Source: Enterococcus raffinosus (GTDB lineage Bacteria; Bacillota; Bacilli; Lactobacillales; Enterococcaceae). Taken from it: DNA of 64,000 nt. Shown piece by piece: positions 26,523 through 34,224 of this stretch. How positions within the stretch are numbered: the stretch's first letter is position 1; each line of letters starts with the position of its first letter. The position numbers were made by a program, and so were the translations under genes. Location: the NCBI RefSeq assembly GCF_018917525.1, contig NZ_JAHLOS010000003.1:1-64000 (forward strand). The letters are read 5' to 3'. The notes beneath the pieces are model-generated. The model made no database searches and was not told where the DNA came from. It was given only the letters and a program-made list of their open reading frames with translations.

Positions 26523-27233
26523 CTATCTCATTAACTCAATTAGTTGAGCTTGCTGGTTTTTAAAATGTGTGTTTTGATCGGAATAGCTGATGACCCCGTT
26601 ACTCAATACCAAAATATTGTCAGTTAAATCGCAAACCTCCTGCATTTGATGACTGGAGAAGAGAATTGCCGTACCATGCTCCCAACAGAGCTTTTGCAAT
26701 AGTTCTTTAACTTCTTCCACACCAATTGGGTCCAAGCCAACAAATGGTTCATCTAAAATCAATAATTCTGGCTTTGTAATCAGTGATAGTGCCAAAGCTA
26801 AACGTTGCTTCATCCCAAAAGAAAAATTTTTGACCTTTTTCTTAGCCGCGTTGCTCAGTTCCACAAACTCTAAACTTTCCATAATCATTTGTTTTCGTTT
26901 TTTACGCGGAATTGAATCAATTAAACGAATGGAAAGCATCAAGTTGTCATAAGCATTTAAATCCTCATAAAACTGAACATCCACTAATGAACCAATTTTC
27001 ATTTTTGTCTGTGTATCTGTTGTATTTAAGTATTGTCCGTTAAAAGTCATTTCCCCCTGATAATTTGCTGTTAATCCTAAAATACATTTCATCAAGGTTG
27101 TTTTTCCAGCGCCATTTCTCCCCAGCAATCCAGTAATTTTCCCTGGCAGCAGTTGCAGGTCAATTCCTTTTAAGATCTCATTTCGTCCGTAACTTTTTCG
27201 CAAATCATTAATTTCTAAAATAGTTGTAGTCAT
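26523..27233 (-). CDS. ABC transporter ATP-binding protein (BcrA-like)
   Basis: A 236-residue ATPase with Walker A GLLGRNGAGKTT, Q-loop near SLVDVQF, signature FSFGMKQRLALALSL and Walker B LLILDEPFVGLDP. The short C-terminal tail is as in BcrA and lantibiotic-immunity LanF proteins. It is the first gene of a four-gene minus-strand operon (ATPase, permease, response regulator, histidine kinase). A GGAGG site precedes the ATG. Confidence 0.9.
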   Translation of the reverse strand: MTTTILEINDLRKSYGRNEILKGIDLQLLPGKITGLLGRNGAGKTTLMKCILGLTANYQGEMTFNGQYLNTTDTQTKMKIGSLVDVQFYEDLNAYDNLMLSIRLIDSIPRKKRKQMIMESLEFVELSNAAKKKVKNFSFGMKQRLALALSLITKPELLILDEPFVGLDPIGVEEVKELLQKLCWEHGTAILFSSHQMQEVCDLTDNILVLSNGVISYSDQNTHFKNQQAQLIELMR

Positions 27234-27358
27234 GATTTTTCCTCCTCATTTGTTTTAAAGTAGGTCGGTTCAAATGTTGGTCACCATTCAATCAACGTAG
27301 ATAAATAATAACTAAGCTGATCTTGATGTTGAACTGAACTCCTGTTTCTTATGATTAC

Positions 27359-27411
27359 AGTATAGAGAGGGAAACTTGCATGGAACTGGACTTAACCTTA
27401 AAGTAACCTTA
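27359..27411 (-). promoter_or_regulatory. Promoter and direct-repeat activator site of the ABC/two-component operon
   Basis: -10 TATACT (27359-27364) with a poor -35. Immediately upstream the minus strand carries two copies of AAGGTTA, at 27404-27410 and 27393-27399, exactly 11 bases apart. That is the layout expected for an OmpR-type activator dimer that compensates for the weak -35. The rest of the 27234-27542 gap shows no gene. Confidence 0.5.
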
Positions 27412-27542
27412 CAAATTAAAGAAAACGAAATAGTAAACTTTTATGAGATAATTAATGCGTCTTTATTACTTTTGTTCACACTTTGGTATAATTAAGTGAG
27501 CAAATATAATCAAGTGATTTTTCAACGAATGAAGAAAGGGAT

Positions 27543-27890
27543 ATGGGGGTGGAAAAGATGGTGAAGGCCTCGCGATATTTGAAGTCATTTCTTAGTAATT
27601 TCGGTATACAAGCGAAGAAAGCAGGAGCTGAGGCAATCGTATATGAACTGATTGTCTCGATAAAAGTAGACCCCGCACCAAATTTCATTCAACATGAGAA
27701 GATAAAAGACGTTGCGGATTGGGAAATTTATGGTGAAGGTGTTTACAAAGGAAAGTCTATTTTAACAAAAGAAGAAATGAAAAGACTGTTAACAAAAGAG
27801 TTGTGTTTAGCAGAAGAGAATGTACTTGTGGTCGACTTTGCAGATACCTTTCTGGACGAAAAAATCAATAAGAAAGAGGAAAATCTATAG
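27543..27890 (+). CDS. Hypothetical protein, 115 residues
   Basis: A soluble protein of alternating helices and strands (KSFLSNFGIQAKKAG, VYELIVSIKVDP, LTKEEMKRLLTKELC) with a highly charged tail EKINKKEENL. An ATG at 27543 (AAAGG five bases before) or at 27558 (GGGGGTGG before) may be used. I do not recognise the family. The last codons overlap one arm of an 18-base inverted repeat that terminates the converging gene. Confidence 0.65.
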   Translation: MGVEKMVKASRYLKSFLSNFGIQAKKAGAEAIVYELIVSIKVDPAPNFIQHEKIKDVADWEIYGEGVYKGKSILTKEEMKRLLTKELCLAEENVLVVDFADTFLDEKINKKEENL

Positions 27891-27914
27891 GTAGAGTTCC
27901 TCTTTCTTATTGAT
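27864..27914 (-). terminator. Terminator overlapping the 3' end of the opposing gene
   Basis: A perfect 18-base inverted repeat (ATCAATAAGAAAGAGGAA and its complement) with a 15-base loop. The T run is present only on the minus strand, where it follows the gene at 27931-28218. One arm is coding sequence for the plus-strand gene. Confidence 0.8.
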
Positions 27915-27930
27915 TCAAAGATGTTTTATA

Positions 27931-28218
27931 TTATTGAAAATAAAGCCACGATCCAATGGCGATAAAAGATAAAGCAATGATATAGACGAGGACACTGGTG
28001 CAAAGGATGATTAATTTTCCGTTTTCGTTAAGAATATTGGCTTTGAAAACAGGGATGAATAAATCATATTTATGAAAAAGGAAGACGCGACCTGCAACAA
28101 TCCCAGCAACAATTCCGAATAATAGTAGAAACAGTGAAAGGCTGATGGTGGACGTAAGCTTCAGAAAAATGGAAGAAGTTAACACGACAGCGTAGACATA
28201 TTTTTCCAAAATGATCAC
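27931..28218 (-). CDS. Small membrane protein, 95 residues
   Basis: Starts at GTG 28218 with AAAGGA five bases upstream (MIILEKYVYAVVLTSSIFLK). It has three hydrophobic helices (about 8-25, 28-48, 68-92) joined by basic loops. No family recognised. Its terminator lies within the end of the converging gene. Confidence 0.65.
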   Translation of the reverse strand: MIILEKYVYAVVLTSSIFLKLTSTISLSLFLLLFGIVAGIVAGRVFLFHKYDLFIPVFKANILNENGKLIILCTSVLVYIIALSFIAIGSWLYFQ

Positions 28219-28459
28219 CTGATTCCTTTAATTATTTAGTTTCTCCTTTTATTATACGAAATCAACATGCGAACTTGATGGGGTTTATACATATTTTACT
28301 GTCGTTTTTTTTAGCCTTCATTAAAAAAACGGGAAAAGCGAAAGGCACCAATCCTAATGGAATTATAATAGGTCACTCTCTCTTTTTTCTTTAATTACAT
28401 ATAGATGATTGGAATAAATTTGCTGCCTCAATATTACTGCTTTATTGAAAAGGAGGACA

Positions 28460-28796
28460 ATGGAATTGGCTTGGCTGATTGGTCTGCTGCGTCATTTGTT
28501 TTTTTGTTTGTTATACCTATTCTGGAAACAAGATTTGCAAAGGAGGATCGATTTCGAACAAACTCCGTTTATGGATTCGTTCAACTAAAGCAGTCAGAAA
28601 TCCAACGAATTGGAAAAAAGCGCAAGTAGCTACCAAATATTCATCTTTTATTCTCGGCGTTATCCAGTTGCTTTTCACGATCCTAAGCAAAACGGTTCTT
28701 CAATGGTCGGATGATTTATTTTTAGTTGGAAATGCCGCTAGTTTCTTCTCATTAGTAGGTCTTCAGTTTTTACTTGTGAATAGTCAATTAGACTAA
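28460..28796 (+). pseudogene. Frameshifted SdpI-like small membrane protein gene
   Basis: An ATG at 28460 with a perfect AAAAGGAGG site starts MELAWLIGLLRHLFFCLLYL. The C-terminal part continues in another frame as ISNKLRLWIRSTKAVRNPTN, then WKKAQVA and two hydrophobic helices to a TAA at 28794-28796. The pattern I-x-N-x-x-x-x-x-R-(ST)-x-x-x-x-x-N-x-x-x-WKKA is that of SdpI/YhfL-like immunity-type membrane proteins. The switch falls around 28530-28550, so a one- or two-base indel has broken the gene, unless it is a sequencing error. Confidence 0.5.
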
Positions 28797-28824
28797 AATT
28801 CTGTAATTGGCTTGAACCCATCGA

Positions 28825-28885
28825 TTAAAAACCGAATGAGCATAAGCTTCTTTAATAGAAGGATTATGCTCGTTCGGCTTCTTTT
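28825..28885. terminator. Bidirectional terminator
   Basis: CCGAATGAGCATAA / TTATGCTCGTTCGG (one mismatch), with TTTTT on the minus side after the PrpR-type gene and T-rich sequence on the plus side. Confidence 0.8.
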
Positions 28886-28922
28886 ATAGTGTTTTTCAGA
28901 TCGAGGCGATTAATGAAGATTC

Positions 28923-30707
28923 TTAGTCTGTCTTCAAATATCGCCACAATGTTGTGCGGCTGATCCCTAGTTGTTCCGCAGTTTTTGTTTGGTTGCCATT
29001 GTTTTGTTCTAGTACCTTCAAGATGATTTCTTTTGAATAATCAAAAAGTGTCGGATTCTCAACTTTTGTTTGTAAGTTAAAGCTTCCTAGGTGCGAGTCA
29101 GAGAAATGTTGAATCAACCGTTCTTTTTTTAGCAACTGAATCACTTGATGTTCGGAAATATAATGAGTGGTTGCATTGATGACTAATTCCTTAAGAGCAG
29201 ATTGCAGCTGATTGAAATTTCCTGGCCATTCGAAGGCTAGAAATTCTTTTAAGGCATTAGGCTCAAAACCAAGTACATCTTTATTGCATTCGATGTTTAT
29301 TTTATTCAACAATAATGTAGTAATCACACTCAATTCATGTTTTCGTTCCTTGAGAGGTGGTGCGTAGATGCTGGCGCAATTTAACTCAAATAATAAACGA
29401 TTATAGATTTTTTCTTCACTAGCATTATTGGTATTATAGGTGAACAACAAATTATTCCGTTGCAGGAGCTTGGTGTTTTTTACAATTGTAATTAGCTGTT
29501 CAGCGTCTCTTACAGAAAGCTGTTCAATGTTTTGAAAGAGCAGGGTATTATTCTCATCGACTAACGGACCATTAGTGGGATTCACGAGAAATTTCCACAT
29601 TTTTTCATTCATCAGCTTGGCATCAATTGAGATTAGTTGATTATTATGCATTTCTTGATTCAAAAAGGTTTGATACGCAATACTGGATTTAGCGGTTCCC
29701 GTCTCGCCAACAATGATGACAGAATTGTAGAAATTCTTGATTCTTTGCAGATTTCTTTTTGTTTCCTCTTGAATAAATTGAGTAAATAAAAGCTTTGTTG
29801 TAAAAATTTCTTCCACTTCAGAGCGTTTTTGGTAAAAAATGCCAAAGCGATTATTAATGATTGGCGGTGTCGAAATTTTTAGGATACAGCTATAGTAGGT
29901 TTGCTCATCAACCATTATTTTTTTCACACTAAGCATATAGACCTTATTTTTAAAGGTATGATAGTATTGGTTTTCGTCTGTCATATCTTTTTTTGTGTTC
30001 AAAAATTTGGCGATCGAGTTGGATAGATCATTTGGAGTATTTGCATAATGCACTTGAAAGGCATCATTAATAATGACGAAATCCTGTTTTTGCTGGTGAA
30101 GACTTTCTTCCAAGACTGATTTCTCATGGATGACTCTTTTTAATTGCTTAGCAATCGTCAAGGCCTCTTGGTAAGCATGTTTGATACTTTCAAATCCTGA
30201 GGTGATCAAAATAGTATTAATTGATTTCGTCAATGCAAGTCGATTCGTGATCGCATCGCATAGAATCATTTCGTATTGTTCCTCGATTAAGATATCTAAG
30301 GTCATACTAGTGTCTGTTGTTTCATCTAATGTGATGATTTTAATCGTATATCCTAAAATATCACAAAGTAAATGAGCTGTTTCAGTAATACTAGCATAGC
30401 CGACGATCGCGAAGTTTTCTGTATAGTTTTTAGCTAAACGAATCGTACCAAGAATATCGTAGATGGAAATAGAGACATCAATCACCGGAATAGAGACTAC
30501 CTGACGAATTAAATCAGCTGTTCCTCCGCGAGAAATAATTGCGTCATAATTATTTTCAAAAAGCTCCGAAGCAATTTTCTGTCCTTCTTTCAAATCAGCT
30601 GTATAGATATCGGATTCTACTTCAGCAAATTGTTTACTAACGATATTCATAGAATTATTTAGTTCTTCATAAGGAGCAATACCTAAAATTTTGATTTTTG
30701 CTGACAA
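28923..30707 (-). CDS. PrpR-type transcriptional regulator with degenerate AAA domain and Fis-type HTH
   Basis: 594 residues from a TTG start preceded by GAGAGGTG. Residues about 1-190 form a PrpR-N sensor domain (AIISRGGTADLIRQ and VSISIYDILGTIRLAKNY), the type that binds short-chain or sugar acids. A PAS-like linker with IINDAFQVHYAN follows. An AAA+ domain (about 310-520) has Walker A GETGTAKSS, but the GAFTGA loop that contacts sigma-54 is missing and the Walker B area reads TLLFQNIEQL. The C-terminus is a Fis-type helix-turn-helix (NNGNQTKTAEQLGISRTTLWRYL). It diverges from the DUF1537 operon and is its probable regulator. Confidence 0.85.
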   Translation of the reverse strand: MSAKIKILGIAPYEELNNSMNIVSKQFAEVESDIYTADLKEGQKIASELFENNYDAIISRGGTADLIRQVVSIPVIDVSISIYDILGTIRLAKNYTENFAIVGYASITETAHLLCDILGYTIKIITLDETTDTSMTLDILIEEQYEMILCDAITNRLALTKSINTILITSGFESIKHAYQEALTIAKQLKRVIHEKSVLEESLHQQKQDFVIINDAFQVHYANTPNDLSNSIAKFLNTKKDMTDENQYYHTFKNKVYMLSVKKIMVDEQTYYSCILKISTPPIINNRFGIFYQKRSEVEEIFTTKLLFTQFIQEETKRNLQRIKNFYNSVIIVGETGTAKSSIAYQTFLNQEMHNNQLISIDAKLMNEKMWKFLVNPTNGPLVDENNTLLFQNIEQLSVRDAEQLITIVKNTKLLQRNNLLFTYNTNNASEEKIYNRLLFELNCASIYAPPLKERKHELSVITTLLLNKINIECNKDVLGFEPNALKEFLAFEWPGNFNQLQSALKELVINATTHYISEHQVIQLLKKERLIQHFSDSHLGSFNLQTKVENPTLFDYSKEIILKVLEQNNGNQTKTAEQLGISRTTLWRYLKTD

Positions 30708-30722
30708 CTCTTTTCACCTCTC

Positions 30723-30744
30723 GTTTCATATTGAAACAATTATA
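30723..30744 (-). promoter_or_regulatory. Operator and -10 element of the PrpR-type regulator gene
   Basis: GTTTCA-TAT-TGAAAC, a perfect dyad at 30723-30737, lies between the -10 TATAAT of the regulator gene (30739-30744) and its ribosome site. That placement fits autorepression. Confidence 0.5.
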
Positions 30745-30779
30745 CACCTTTTAGTCAGGATAGAGCATTAAAACAAAGA

Positions 30780-30802
30780 AAACGTTTCAATAATAAACGT
30801 TT
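30780..30802. promoter_or_regulatory. Direct repeat AAACGTTT upstream of the DUF1537 operon
   Basis: AAACGTTT occurs at 30780-30787 and 30795-30802, 15 bases apart. The first copy also contains GTTTCA, the half-site of the regulator's own dyad. It is about 40 bases upstream of a possible -10, TAAAAT (30841-30846), so it may be the activator site. Confidence 0.4.
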
Positions 30803-30875
30803 TTTTCTTTTTTTAAATATCCAAAGAGGAAGATGCAAGCTAAAATGAAACCATGAAATCTAAGGTGGTGAACGG

Positions 30876-32111
30876 ATGATAAAGCTATTAGTTATCGCAG
30901 ATGATTTTACTGGAGCATTAGATACAGGTGTTCAGTTTTCTAAACAAGGCATTCCAACGATTGTTTCGACCGATACAACTCTTAACTTCGATGAAATGAA
31001 TGAAGAAGTCGACGTTTTAGTAATTGATACGGAAAGTCGTTACTTAAGCTTTGAAGAGGCATACTACTTAATTCATCGGATAATTGTAAGCGCTAAAAAT
31101 GCTAACGTGCCCTTCATTTACAAAAAAGTTGATTCTGCTCTGCGAGGGAATATCAGTGCTGAGATTAAAGCAGTTTTAGATGCAACTCGAGAGTTTGCGA
31201 TACCGTTTTTACCAGCTTATCCTGAAATGAATCGAGTATTAATCAATGGGGATTTATATATTGATCAAGTACTAGTTTCTGAGAGTGTTTTCGGAGAAGA
31301 TCCCTATGAACCGGTGAATGAAAGCAATATATTGCGACGATTAAAAAAAGAAGCGAACATTGATGGTCACTTAATAAAAGAAACGTTTCCGCAAAGCTTT
31401 AACGGGGTTCTAGTATTTGATGCTAAAACAAATGAGGATATGGAACGGCATGTCGAAAGTCTGGAACAGCAGAATTTGTTATCAATGACGGTAGGATGTG
31501 CAGGGTTTGCGAAGATATTAGCCACAAAACTATTTCCCGAGTACGAACCTAAAAATTATTCTTTAAAAAAACCTCTTGTGGTGATATGCGGAAGTGTTAA
31601 CCCGATTACAAAAAAACAGGTCGATTATGTTGAGCAGCGAAACTATCCTAGAATTTCGTTGACGCATAATCAATTGTTACGATCGAATTATTGGTTTGAT
31701 TCAGAAGGGAAAAAGAACGTAGAACACTATTTGTCATTGATGGAGAAACACCCGTTGATTCTCTTTGAAACACTAAGTAAAGAAACTAGCTTAGGAATTG
31801 AGACATACAAAGAAGAGCAAGGGGCAGATAGTTCAGACTTTCGTTTTAAAATCGGTCGATCCTTAGGAGAGCTAACACAAGCGATTTGGTCTGAGGATTC
31901 TGATAATACCTTCTTATTCACAGGCGGTGACACATTGTTTCAATCAATGAATGTATTAGGGATCGATCAAATAAAACCGCTGGCGGAAATTAGTGCAGGT
32001 GTAGTTCTTTCCTCAGTTGTATGGAAGAATCGAGAAATTCAGGTAATTACTAAATCTGGCGGTTTCGGAAATGTTGAACTTTTTGAAGAAATCAGCCAAT
32101 TAACAGAATAG
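30876..32111 (+). CDS. Four-carbon acid sugar kinase family protein (DUF1537; DtnK/OtnK-like)
   Basis: A 411-residue two-domain kinase. The N-terminal domain starts LLVIADDFTGALDTGVQFSKQG (family signature ADDxTGA) with YKKVDSALRGN; the C-terminal nucleotide-binding domain has LVVICGSVNP, FLFTGGDTLFQSMN and TKSGGFGN. Characterised relatives phosphorylate D-threonate, D- or L-erythronate or L-threonate at O4. Together with PdxA2, encoded three genes downstream, D-threonate or D-erythronate would yield DHAP and CO2. It is the first gene of the operon, 168 bases from the divergent regulator. Confidence 0.9.
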   Translation: MIKLLVIADDFTGALDTGVQFSKQGIPTIVSTDTTLNFDEMNEEVDVLVIDTESRYLSFEEAYYLIHRIIVSAKNANVPFIYKKVDSALRGNISAEIKAVLDATREFAIPFLPAYPEMNRVLINGDLYIDQVLVSESVFGEDPYEPVNESNILRRLKKEANIDGHLIKETFPQSFNGVLVFDAKTNEDMERHVESLEQQNLLSMTVGCAGFAKILATKLFPEYEPKNYSLKKPLVVICGSVNPITKKQVDYVEQRNYPRISLTHNQLLRSNYWFDSEGKKNVEHYLSLMEKHPLILFETLSKETSLGIETYKEEQGADSSDFRFKIGRSLGELTQAIWSEDSDNTFLFTGGDTLFQSMNVLGIDQIKPLAEISAGVVLSSVVWKNREIQVITKSGGFGNVELFEEISQLTE

Positions 32112-32133
32112 ATAAGAAAATGGAGGAAATAAA

Positions 32134-33291
32134 ATGCTTGTAGATTACAGCTTGAAAATGCCGAAGAATATTATTGCTGGCGAACATGCGATTGAACAAC
32201 TTGCAGATATCATTGCAAAAGGTGTTCAAAAGATCGTGATTTTTACCGATAAAGGAATTTTAGGTGCGGGACTTGTCGACTTACCTAAAGCAGTGATTGA
32301 AAAAGCCGGTGTGGCGTACACGATTATTTCTGAAATTCCAGCAGAACCAAATTATCATGAAGCGCAAGCGATGGTAGAAGAATTTAAAAAAGAGGGCGCA
32401 GATTTCATTATCGCCATCGGCGGCGGCAGCGTGATGGATGTTGCGAAGCTCGCATCGATCCTTGCGACGGATGACTACACGGTGAAAGATTTATTAGATG
32501 ATCCATTATTAGCAAAAAAACAAATCACCAGCTTAATGATTCCTACGACTGCTGGTACCGGTTCTGAGGCAACACCAAACAGCATCGTAGGCGTACCGGA
32601 AAAAGAATTAAAAATCGGGATCGTTAATCCTGAAATGATCGCAGATTACGTAATTTTGGACAGTCGAATGATCAAAAATTTACCGCAGCCAATCGCTGCT
32701 GCAACCGGAGTCGATGCTTTGTGTCACGCAATTGAATGCTTCACATCTGCTAAAGCAAATCCAATCAGCAATACGTTTGCTCTAGAGGCTCTTGATCTAA
32801 TCATGAACAACATCATTGAAGCCTGCACAAATTCTGAGGCCTTAGAAGCGAAAAGCAACATGCTATTAGGCTCGTTCTACGCAGGAGTTGCGATTACTTC
32901 TTCAGGAACGACCGCCGTTCATGCATTATCGTATCCACTAGGCGGGAAATATCATATCGCTCATGGCGTTTCAAATGCGATGCTGTTGACACCAGTTATG
33001 AAATTCAATGAACCAGCGATCAAAGAATTGCTAGCGGTGGCATACGACCGAGTAGTAAAAAATAGCGATAAAAATTTAACGGTAGATCAAAAATCTAGTT
33101 ACATGATCAATCAGCTAGAAGAAATCGTCAAAGTATTGGAAATTCCTACTAGCTTGAAAACGTTTAATGTGCCAGCCGAAGATTTGGACGGTTTAGTAGC
33201 TGCGGGGATGGAAGTAACACGCTTATTAGTCAATAATAAGCGCGAAGTGACACCTGAAGATGCAAGAAGCATCTATTTAGAAATTTTATAA
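32134..33291 (+). CDS. Iron-containing (group III) alcohol dehydrogenase
   Basis: 385 residues. The N-terminal Rossmann part has IIAIGGGSVMDVAKLAS and TTAGTGSEAT for NAD(P). The C-terminal helical domain supplies metal ligands: Asp in VILDSRMI, His in GVDALCHAIECFTS, and two His in VHALSYPLGGKYHIAHG. It interconverts an aldehyde or ketone and an alcohol; the substrate is presumably an intermediate of this sugar-acid pathway. Gap to the kinase gene is 22 bases, with TGGAGG as ribosome site. Confidence 0.92.
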   Translation: MLVDYSLKMPKNIIAGEHAIEQLADIIAKGVQKIVIFTDKGILGAGLVDLPKAVIEKAGVAYTIISEIPAEPNYHEAQAMVEEFKKEGADFIIAIGGGSVMDVAKLASILATDDYTVKDLLDDPLLAKKQITSLMIPTTAGTGSEATPNSIVGVPEKELKIGIVNPEMIADYVILDSRMIKNLPQPIAAATGVDALCHAIECFTSAKANPISNTFALEALDLIMNNIIEACTNSEALEAKSNMLLGSFYAGVAITSSGTTAVHALSYPLGGKYHIAHGVSNAMLLTPVMKFNEPAIKELLAVAYDRVVKNSDKNLTVDQKSSYMINQLEEIVKVLEIPTSLKTFNVPAEDLDGLVAAGMEVTRLLVNNKREVTPEDARSIYLEIL

Positions 33292-33312
33292 AAAGGAATG
33301 GGGCAGAATAAT

Positions 33313-34209
33313 ATGGTAGAAATCAAAGGAATCATTTCTCCGATTTTAACACCAATGAAAAATGATGAGAGTGTTAATTATGAAGAGCTTCGTATACAAA
33401 TCAATCGGATGATCGATGGCGGAATCCACGGAATTTTTGTTTTTGGAACCAACGGCGAAGGGTACATTCTTTCAGAAGAAGAAAAAGTTGAAATCATGAA
33501 GGTAGCAGTTGAAGAAGTAAACGGTCGAGTGCCTGTGTATGCTTCAACAGGACTTGTAGGAACAAAAGATACGATCCGTTTGTCACAAAAGGCGAAGGAA
33601 GTTGGCGTTGATGTACTTTCGATCATTACCCCTTCGTTTGCGGCAGCTTCTCAAGAGGAGCTCTATACCCATTTTAAAACAGTAGCGGAAAACGTGGATA
33701 TGCCAATCGTTCTATACAATATCCCAGCGCGAACAGGCAATGCTATTGCACCAGCGACTGTTGGTAAATTAAGCAAGATTGACAACATTATTGGGGTAAA
33801 AGACAGCAGCGGAAATTTTGACAATATCCTGCAATACATTGAACAGACTCGTGAGCAGGAAGACTTTGCCGTTCTTTCAGGGAATGATTCCTTGATTTTG
33901 TGGACACTGTTAGCAGGCGGACAAGGTGGAATCGCCGGTTGTTCGAATATCTATCCATTTGTCATGGCGCAGATTTACGAACAATTCCTAAATGGAGAGA
34001 TTGAAAAAGCAAGAATCTATCAAGACTCGATTCGTTCATTCAGAGACTGCTTTAAATTTGGCAATCCAAATACGATCGTTAAACATACAGTAGGATTATT
34101 GGGATACCCAGTTGGAAAATGTCGTGCACCGTTCAATCAAGTTTCTCCGCAAGCAACAGAGGCGTTGAAAAAAGTGATCGCAGAAAATCAAGAAAAAGGC
34201 ATGAAATAG
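33313..34209 (+). CDS. DapA/NanA-family (class I aldolase/dehydratase) protein
   Basis: ATG 33313 is favoured because GGGGC lies nine bases upstream, giving 298 residues. The TIM barrel has the pyruvate-carboxylate motif GTNGEG in place of DapA's GTTGEA, the Schiff-base lysine in IIGVKDSSGN and the catalytic tyrosine in VLYNIPARTG. A real dapA lies at 51.5 kb, so this copy is catabolic. Candidates are N-acetylneuraminate lyase, 2-keto-3-deoxy-sugar-acid aldolase or a related lyase or dehydratase. It would release pyruvate from a keto-deoxy acid. Confidence 0.88.
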   Translation: MVEIKGIISPILTPMKNDESVNYEELRIQINRMIDGGIHGIFVFGTNGEGYILSEEEKVEIMKVAVEEVNGRVPVYASTGLVGTKDTIRLSQKAKEVGVDVLSIITPSFAAASQEELYTHFKTVAENVDMPIVLYNIPARTGNAIAPATVGKLSKIDNIIGVKDSSGNFDNILQYIEQTREQEDFAVLSGNDSLILWTLLAGGQGGIAGCSNIYPFVMAQIYEQFLNGEIEKARIYQDSIRSFRDCFKFGNPNTIVKHTVGLLGYPVGKCRAPFNQVSPQATEALKKVIAENQEKGMK

Positions 34210-34224
34210 AATGGGGGAGTCAAA

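Noticed and set aside
28405-28629. 74-codon frame on the plus strand starting MIGINLLPQYY
   Set aside because: No ribosome site. It overlaps the better supported frameshifted SdpI-like reading.
30776-30790. Possible catabolite-responsive element around AAAACGTTTCA
   Set aside because: The right half fails at two consensus positions; the repeat is better explained as a local operator.
30815-30850. Possible sigma-54 promoter before the DUF1537 operon (GGAAGATGCAAGC)
   Set aside because: The GG and GC pairs are one base too close for a -24/-12 element, and the regulator lacks GAFTGA.
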